Of a stretch of 18,897 nucleotides of DNA, positions 14,801-18,897 are shown in pieces; position 1 is the stretch's first letter; each line of letters opens with the position of its first letter. The stretch lies in NCBI GenBank assembly GCA_964618405.1, contig CAZUAY010000038.1, forward strand, positions 1-18,897. The letters are read 5' to 3'. The notes beneath the pieces are model-generated. The model did no database searches. It was given only the letters and a program-made list of their open reading frames with translations, and was not told the DNA's origin. The position numbers and the translations under genes were made by a program. This DNA is from JBBQIY01 sp964618405 (lineage in GTDB: Bacteria; Verrucomicrobiota; Kiritimatiellia; RFP12; UBA3636).

Positions 14801-17800
14801 CCAGCGAGCCCTGCCTCGCCAGCATCCTGTATACCGTTCTTGTTCACATCGTTCCAAACGAAGTTGCCGATGGAAGAATAAGGGATGACAACGACTGAAG
14901 CATCGTCCGTATCCGTAACGGGTGTAAAGCCAGTGAGAGGCGTTCCGTTCGAGCTGGAAGGCGTTCCTGTCACGGATCCGATGTTAACGACATCGGCCGA
15001 AACGGAGGTGGCGGTCTTGGTCAGCGTGGCCGTATCACCCGGAGCGAGTGGGCCGTCCACCGTTCCGACAGCGTTAAGCTTATCATCGGTCACCACAAGG
15101 TTCGAGAGGAACGTGCTACCGGTGTTTTTGACCGTGTAGGTGTAAATGACATCGTTCGTGCCCTGGAAGCTCAGCACCGTGCCATCTGCTGCATCACCGG
15201 CCGTCTTCACGATTTCCACCGATGCAGACTTACGAACGTAACCGGCATCAATGTCGGTTCGATTGGCCCCGCCCACAAGTGGGAATGCGCTGGTGAGACC
15301 CGTTGCAGCAATGTCACTATCCTTGGCATCGTCACCCACATTAGCCGTCGTGACAGAATAGCCATACGGGGTCGCGAAGCCAACGGAATAGCTTCCCTCG
15401 AGAAGATTTTCGAAGAGGTAGCTGCCGTTCGATCCTGTAGTGGTCGTCGCAACCTGCGAGCCATCCTTGTAAAGTTTGACGGTAACGCCAGCAAGCCCAA
15501 GCTCGCCAGCATCTTGAATGCCGTTTGCATTGAGGTCAACCCAAACGAAATCGCCAATTGAGGCATAAGGAATCACGAAGACCTTCGCGTCATCCGTATC
15601 CGTGACTTCAGTAAATCCAGCTAAGGCGGTACCGTTCACATCGGTCGGTGTGGCTGTCACGGTGCCGACGTTCACAACCGTTGCCGAGACATTCGTGGCC
15701 GTCTTGGTTATATTCGTCGTGGCGTTCGGAGCGAGAGGACCTTGAACGGTGCCAACAGCACCGAGCTTATCGTCGGTAACGATCAGGTTCGAGAGATAGG
15801 TCTCTCCGGTGTTCTTGACCGTGTACGTATAAACAACGTTGGCGGAGCCGTTGATAGTCAGCGTGGTGCCATCGGCAGCGTTTCCTGCTGTCTTGACGAT
15901 TTCAACGCCAGTCCTAGGACGGTAAACGCCTGCATCGATTTTGCGATCAACCGTTCCGTATGGAAGCGTGAAAGCTGCGACAGACCCGTCGGCCGCAGCA
16001 TTGCTATCTGCGGCGTCGTTCGAACCAGCATTTTGAAGCGTGAAAGCGTATCCGGCTGGCGGAATAAATTTGACGCTGTAAGTTCCAGGGTTTTTATTCT
16101 CGAAGAGATAGTTGCCGTTAGCATCCGTGGTCGTCGTTGCCGCAACGACTCCATTGGTCAGAAGCTGAACGCTAACACCGGCGAGGCCGAGTTCGCCAGC
16201 GTCCTGAATGCCATTGCGATTCGCATCGACCCAGACGCGATCCCCGATCGAGACGGGCATCGTATCGTAGAAGTTGTTTCCCACGGAGACCTGCCCAAAG
16301 GTCAACGTAACGCTGACCTTATTGTCTTTAGCAGCACCCTGCGTGTCCTTCGTGCTAACCCAGCCCGGCAAATCTGTTTCGCGGACGGTGTAGCTACCCG
16401 GCAAGAGCCCCGTAAACGAATACGATCCATCTGCTTTCGTTGTCGTCGTCGCGACAACGGTTCCGCCATTCAGGAGCTCAACCGTCACCCCAAAAATAGG
16501 ATCGATATCCTCCGCATTCACAATGCCGTCACCGTTTTGGTCAATAAGAGCGGAACCAGAAATGGAACTCAATTTGATTAGGCCAGCATCAACGTCAAGC
16601 TTGAATTGTCCACCATCGAGACGAAACTCCTCCGTCGCGTTCGGGGTCGTGCCTGTACCTGCATCAGAGTCTTTGTCTGCAGAACTTCCTGCGCTATGCT
16701 GCGTAAACACGTATCCTGAAGGTGTTAAAAACTCCACGATGTACTGCCCGGGGCGCACGCCGGTAAAGAGGTAAAAACCATCGCCGCCGCCATCGCGTGT
16801 CTTGGTAACAAACTCATACGGAACATCAAAGTCGTTAAAGGCCTGAGTTCCATCTGCATTCAAGAGACGAACACTGACACCGTTTACACCTGTCTCGCCG
16901 AAATCTTGGATGCCGTTCCTATTGGTGTCAAGCCAAACATAGTCGCCTACGCGACCACGGAGGGCATCGATGACGCCATTGGTGTAGACCGTTCCGCCAC
17001 TGGAAACTGACGCCTTGTTTTGAATACTTTCAAGACCCGAGTTCGCGTTAAAAGGCCCGACCTTCGTGTCGTAGACGACGTGCCACGTACCGGCGACCGG
17101 AAGGAATCCAGGTAATGCATAGCCACCCGCTTTGCCAAGAGGGAACCAAGGAGTTGCGGCAAGATCGGAGATCGGAGAGACAGCGCCGTTCACCGCAGTA
17201 AACGTTGTCGAGTCTTCAACGTATGTAACGGCCGCAGGAAGCACGTCGCGAACGGTGAGGTCTGTGACCGGCTGGCGACCGGTGTTTTCAATCAAGATGT
17301 CGTAGCGAATGACGTCATTTGGCGTGATGTAACCGTCACCGTCACTATCGGCATGCAACGAAGAAGTCTTCTGCATAAAAAATGCGGGAAGCGGCGGAAT
17401 TCCTGTTCCAAAATCGAGACCGGGAGCCCCAGGGCTTGTATTCTTGGGATCAGCTCCCCAGGCGGCAGCCAGTTTGACGCCGTCCGTTATGGTATAGATC
17501 AAAACGCCCGTCTGGTCACCCGATGGGTTGAATACTTTTTGGCTGACGAGTTCTCTCAAATCATAGTAAGCATCGTACTTATTACCGTTCGCATCCACAC
17601 CAGAAGCCGATCCAGTTGTTGGATCGGAATCGTAGTCCACGTACACACGAACTTTTGTGTTCCCATTGCCGATCGGTGTGACCCAGACCGGAGACCCGTT
17701 TTCTTTGGGGTTTGTCGAGGAGGTTGGATCACGGCCGATGCCGAGGCCAACGAGAACCTGCGGCGTGAGCGCATCGTCGGGAACGAGGGCGTAGCCCCAA

Positions 17801-18897
17801 TCCCACGTCTGGTTTCCAGAGCCGTTGCTATTTTTAGCCGTACTATCTATAGTAGAAAGTGCATAGAAACTCGCTCCTGTAGTACTGACAAAGCGTGCGG
17901 CGCAACCTTCGGTAAGCACCACGCTGGCGTTACCATTAGCGGGTACTGTGATATTGCTCGTAGACAGTGTGCTGGAACTAGACTTGTTGCGAGAAGTCTG
18001 CCGAATGGTGATCGAGGATGCGGTGGGATTGTACAACCAAACCGTGGTTCCTGAGGGCGTGTCATTGGCAGTAGTGGCAGAAGCAACAGGAGCGGTCAGT
18101 GCAGAAGTCCACGTGGAGGTAGGCAGCAAACGGAAGAAACGGCTTTCGTAGTTACTACCGATGTCGCCCGTCAGCAGATCGACCTGCACAGGCTTATCTG
18201 CAACCACGCGCCCTCCCACTTTCACGCCACCATTAACAAAAACGGTTTCGCCTTCGTTAATCGTGACAATTTGTTCGAACGAACCGTTTCGATCAGCATC
18301 AACTTTAACCTCGGTATTATCAGCACTGGCCATGATCATCATCGCCGAGTATTCGAACATCTGGTAGGAATCTGGAGAGTTGATTCCGACGGGACTCTGA
18401 AACTCCGTTCCAAAGAAGACTGTGTCGTAAACCTCGTTGGCCCCAGCCAGCAAGGTATCGGATCCAGAAGCCCAACCCGCACGCGTCACGGCGATCGGTT
18501 TGGTTGCCCCAATTTTATCGCCACCATCCCAGTCGATAACGCTCTTGCGCGTCGTGGGGTTAATGGCATTGTTTAAAATAATCACATTCCCCGAATACAG
18601 CACATCATTCGGATAGCCCGGAGGGAAACCGTTCGATGGATCACCGTCGCCCCAAATCTGGGTTCCACCTAGATTCGTGGATGAGTAGAGATTGTTCGGA
18701 TTCGCGATATCGCGATCATATCCATTTTCCCACTGATCGTAATAGATAACCGTCCCATTGACAAAGATTGCCAAGGAAATATAGGTTTGCATCGGCGCAC
18801 TAGGGCCAGACGCTGAAATGGCTTTCAGAGCCGTCAGCAGATGATCTTCCGGCATCGGAATGTAAAACGTCTGTGCGGGAGGACGATTCGTACCGAA
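8851..18897 (-). CDS. giant multi-domain surface protein, SdrD_B/DUF11 repeats (partial, 5' end outside the window)
   Basis: At least 3348 codons are visible. The frame is open through the right edge (…QTFYIP before the first ATG at 18855), so that ATG is internal and the export signal is not seen. Order, by position: an N-terminal globular region (18897-~17370), a DUF11-like domain (~17370-16960), two SdrD_B-like domains (~16960-16565, ~16560-16262), then eight tandem SdrD_B+DUF11 units (16248-~10745) with VWxDxNxNGIQD and VVYTYVVKNTG signatures. After these come a choice-of-anchor A-like domain (~10725-9865), another DUF11-like domain (~9860-9500), a Pro/Glu/Asp linker, a CARDB-like domain (~9460-9105) and a C-terminal beta-type module ending FFKLKVIQQ. 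These families build long, Ca-stabilised adhesin stalks on cell surfaces. There is no LPXTG or other C-terminal sorting motif. Role in adhesion or surface-layer structure is inferred. Confidence 0.92.
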   Translation of the reverse strand, partial: FGTNRPPAQTFYIPMPEDHLLTALKAISASGPSAPMQTYISLAIFVNGTVIYYDQWENGYDRDIANPNNLYSSTNLGGTQIWGDGDPSNGFPPGYPNDVLYSGNVIILNNAINPTTRKSVIDWDGGDKIGATKPIAVTRAGWASGSDTLLAGANEVYDTVFFGTEFQSPVGINSPDSYQMFEYSAMMIMASADNTEVKVDADRNGSFEQIVTINEGETVFVNGGVKVGGRVVADKPVQVDLLTGDIGSNYESRFFRLLPTSTWTSALTAPVASATTANDTPSGTTVWLYNPTASSITIRQTSRNKSSSSTLSTSNITVPANGNASVVLTEGCAARFVSTTGASFYALSTIDSTAKNSNGSGNQTWDWGYALVPDDALTPQVLVGLGIGRDPTSSTNPKENGSPVWVTPIGNGNTKVRVYVDYDSDPTTGSASGVDANGNKYDAYYDLRELVSQKVFNPSGDQTGVLIYTITDGVKLAAAWGADPKNTSPGAPGLDFGTGIPPLPAFFMQKTSSLHADSDGDGYITPNDVIRYDILIENTGRQPVTDLTVRDVLPAAVTYVEDSTTFTAVNGAVSPISDLAATPWFPLGKAGGYALPGFLPVAGTWHVVYDTKVGPFNANSGLESIQNKASVSSGGTVYTNGVIDALRGRVGDYVWLDTNRNGIQDFGETGVNGVSVRLLNADGTQAFNDFDVPYEFVTKTRDGGGDGFYLFTGVRPGQYIVEFLTPSGYVFTQHSAGSSADKDSDAGTGTTPNATEEFRLDGGQFKLDVDAGLIKLSSISGSALIDQNGDGIVNAEDIDPIFGVTVELLNGGTVVATTTTKADGSYSFTGLLPGSYTVRETDLPGWVSTKDTQGAAKDNKVSVTLTFGQVSVGNNFYDTMPVSIGDRVWVDANRNGIQDAGELGLAGVSVQLLTNGVVAATTTTDANGNYLFENKNPGTYSVKFIPPAGYAFTLQNAGSNDAADSNAAADGSVAAFTLPYGTVDRKIDAGVYRPRTGVEIVKTAGNAADGTTLTINGSANVVYTYTVKNTGETYLSNLIVTDDKLGAVGTVQGPLAPNATTNITKTATNVSATVVNVGTVTATPTDVNGTALAGFTEVTDTDDAKVFVIPYASIGDFVWVDLNANGIQDAGELGLAGVTVKLYKDGSQVATTTTGSNGSYLFENLLEGSYSVGFATPYGYSVTTANVGDDAKDSDIAATGLTSAFPLVGGANRTDIDAGYVRKSASVEIVKTAGDAADGTVLSFQGTNDVIYTYTVKNTGSTFLSNLVVTDDKLNAVGTVDGPLAPGDTATLTKTATSVSADVVNIGSVTGTPSSSNGTPLTGFTPVTDTDDASVVVIPYSSIGNFVWNDVNKNGIQDAGEAGLAGFAVTLYKSGAEFATTTTDANGGYSFGNLLEGDYSLKFTPSSTYWAAPRDVGSDATDSDIDANGVIANFHLGAGVNDATRDAGFYRPAARVKVVKTAGAAADGATLTINGSADVTYTYVVENTGETHLSGFSVIDDKLGTIGPIVGTLAPGATETLTKTALAITTNVVNVVTVTANPTDENGADLDGLADVASTDDARVEVIPYSSIGDFAWVDLNSNGIQDNDEPGLPNASVILYKDGTQVATTTTGTAGSYRFENLLEGSYSVGFTTPYGYAITTANVGDTALNSDIATDTGRTSAFPLVGGANRTDVDAGYTRLAASVQVMKTAGDAADGTALTFQGTNDVVYTYVVKNTGSTYLTDFIVTDDKLGEVGPLVDPLAPGASVTLTKTATAVSAGVVNLVTVTATPSDSDGTVLVGFVDVTDTDAASVIIVPYSFIGDFVWNDLNKNGVQDAGEPGLAGFTVTLSKDGAPIATTTTDANGGYGFNNRLAGSYSLTFTPPSSYLATTANAGNDTAADSDIDANGVIASFNLGAGVIDRTRDAGFVRPAASVEIIKTAGAAADGETLTVYGSADVIYTYVVKNTGETYLSNVVVTDDKLGPIGTIAGPLAPDAKATLTKTANGIATDVVNVAIVTANPTDVNGDDLDGLEDVTDTDDASVKVIPYSSIGDKVWIDANADGIQNVGETGLAGVIVQLFNTNGTVVATTTTDVNGNYLFQNLLEGSYSVGFTTPYGYAITTANVGSDATDSDIDPNTGRTDVFALSTGINDVTRDAGFTRLNTSVEIVKTAGTAPDGTVLSFQGTNDVVYTYAVKNTGNTYLVNLAVTDDKLDEVGTIAGPLAPGETATLTKTASAVSADVVNIGTVTGTPSDSNGVVLDGFTPVTDTDNASVVVIPYSSIGNFVWDDVNKNGIQDAGEAGLAGFAVTLYKSGVEFASTTTDANGEYSFENLFEDDYSLKFTPSSTYWAAPRDVGSDTTDSDIDATGLTASFHLGAGANDTTRDAGFYRPTASVKVVKTAGEAADGTTLKINGSADVIYTYVVENTGETSLSNFSIFDDKLGEIGPIVGTLAAGATETLTKTAPAVSASVINVVTVTATPSDEAGTALEGLEVATATDDARVEVVPYSSIGNFVWVDQNRNGIQDEDELGLAGVTVVLYTNGVAIASTTTDADGKYAFVDLLEGSYQVGFSTPSGYRPTAVDVGGDDADSDLDSTTGRTSEFALQPGVADTTRDAGFVLLTADVEIVKTAGNALDGQVLSFIGTADVVYTYVVKNIGETYLSNLIVTDDKLLYIGTVAGPLAPNATATLYATASAVSESVTNIGSVVATPTDSEGVALVALAEVTASDDAVVEVTPETPTPDPTICDLLDFGKSFNAVLFGDLTVSGGDTEGNLLVWGDASLPAGYSVGHTNVESQSSPMPVAGTYDDALIVGGDLYIGPQGVNGNVVYGGAYSGFDRVYQPYAVRHVTPVTLDATGNVPEDHSGMTREEMLAKVTEVSARVSVWEERGVVAKTNSVDGSLFLVGDDIELNIFDITAEQWSGVVAIDRTIDVPSTSTVIMNIRGVDVNISGGQIKLPAGMTSNQVLIHYVDAETITVSAFNHEGSVLAPVANATFSGGSVQGLGIFGGTVTTSNGFEFHNFPMNVFDCPTYPSVRLVTTANDAHDGYVLKIASATDILVRQTVVNSGSSWLRSVTLTAADGSVVTLDDLAPGGVAVFDTTIHNMGTDIVYTASVVAKPSNADGSRIDGFASLAASDIAGVVFYDETLPVDPENPEDPEIPPTSTVKADLGIAEDASIWFMVQPTTTGEVFSVSVKVENRGDGTSTSGKIKLYLVDINHSLTNAEPGEMPAATFDLGRFIPGEMKVFNFKGLVSQAVSGHYRVLVLIDPDGEIPEYSKGDNHGTLYYWLAATTLQISIGPDGITLTWNNDWGQVYTILVSSDLEEWSPYAGYEDILSSRDDDGSTENTVTLPFTDEVQFFKLKVIQQ
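10742..16248 (-). repeat. eight tandem ~690-bp coding repeats, alternating two subtypes
   Basis: The conserved Ile codon of the SIGDxVW motif recurs at 16246, 15556, 14869, 14182, 13492, 12802, 12109 and 11422, so steps are 690, 687, 687, 690, 690, 693 and 687 bp. Each unit encodes one SdrD_B-like and one DUF11-like domain. Units 1, 3, 5 and 7 share INGSADV/VYGSADV and DAGFYRP/DAGFVRP signatures. Units 2, 4 and 6 share FQGTNDV and TPYGY, and unit 8 is a diverged even-type unit. The higher-order period is therefore about 1.38 kb, four times over. Confidence 0.9.

Noticed and set aside
10742..16248. Regularly spaced repeats resembling an array
   Set aside because: The ~690-bp spacing and continuous reading frame show protein domain repeats, not a CRISPR array. 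I saw no short repeat/spacer pattern.
15742..16581. 279-aa open frame on the plus strand
   Set aside because: It is also antisense to the giant gene's repeats, with no ribosome binding site and low-quality composition.

Overview
The window looks like bacterial chromosomal DNA from the PVC group; a Kiritimatiellota/Verrucomicrobiota-type genome is my best guess. This rests on the style of the secreted proteins (multi-domain surface proteins with SdrD_B-like, DUF11-like, choice-of-anchor A and CARDB-like modules and a short C-terminal beta-type domain) and on repeat-rich intergenic DNA. It does not rest on any phylogenetic marker. Every convincing gene is on the minus strand.

Layout from low to high coordinates. 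(1) 1-941 has no protein gene. It holds a tRNA-Ser(GCT) on the minus strand, short heptamer-repeat arrays, and a 311-bp element bounded by 32-bp imperfect inverted repeats with two internal hexamer arrays in opposite orientation. (2) 942-8470 is a compact minus-strand operon. In transcription order it encodes a 207-aa exported protein with a GWDCGAWFV motif, a 1407-aa membrane-anchored extracytoplasmic protein with Ca-binding-type repeats, a 373-aa exported protein, a 44-aa single-helix membrane miniprotein, and a 384-aa exported or lipoprotein-like protein. A short ORF follows whose core is a ~91% identical partial copy of an internal piece of the 1407-aa gene. Gaps are 3, 4, 13 and 10 nt, and a promoter candidate with an AT-rich upstream tract lies near 8565-8631. 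(3) 8483-8850 is an intergenic repeat mosaic: heptamers, three dyads (two of them in a repeated 25-mer), and a 12-bp tandem repeat. (4) 8851-18897 is the 3' part of a giant minus-strand surface-protein gene. At least 3348 codons are visible and its start lies beyond the window.

The operon products all appear to be exported or membrane-bound, and I recognise no catalytic domain in any of them. The simplest reading is an uncharacterised cell-envelope system next to a giant adhesin-like protein. The giant protein contains eight tandem ~230-residue SdrD_B+DUF11 units that alternate between two subtypes, so the higher-order period is about 1.38 kb. Heptamer arrays and a perfect 12-bp palindrome also sit in frame inside the 1407-aa gene, which suggests that the intergenic repeat machinery of this genome also invades coding sequence.
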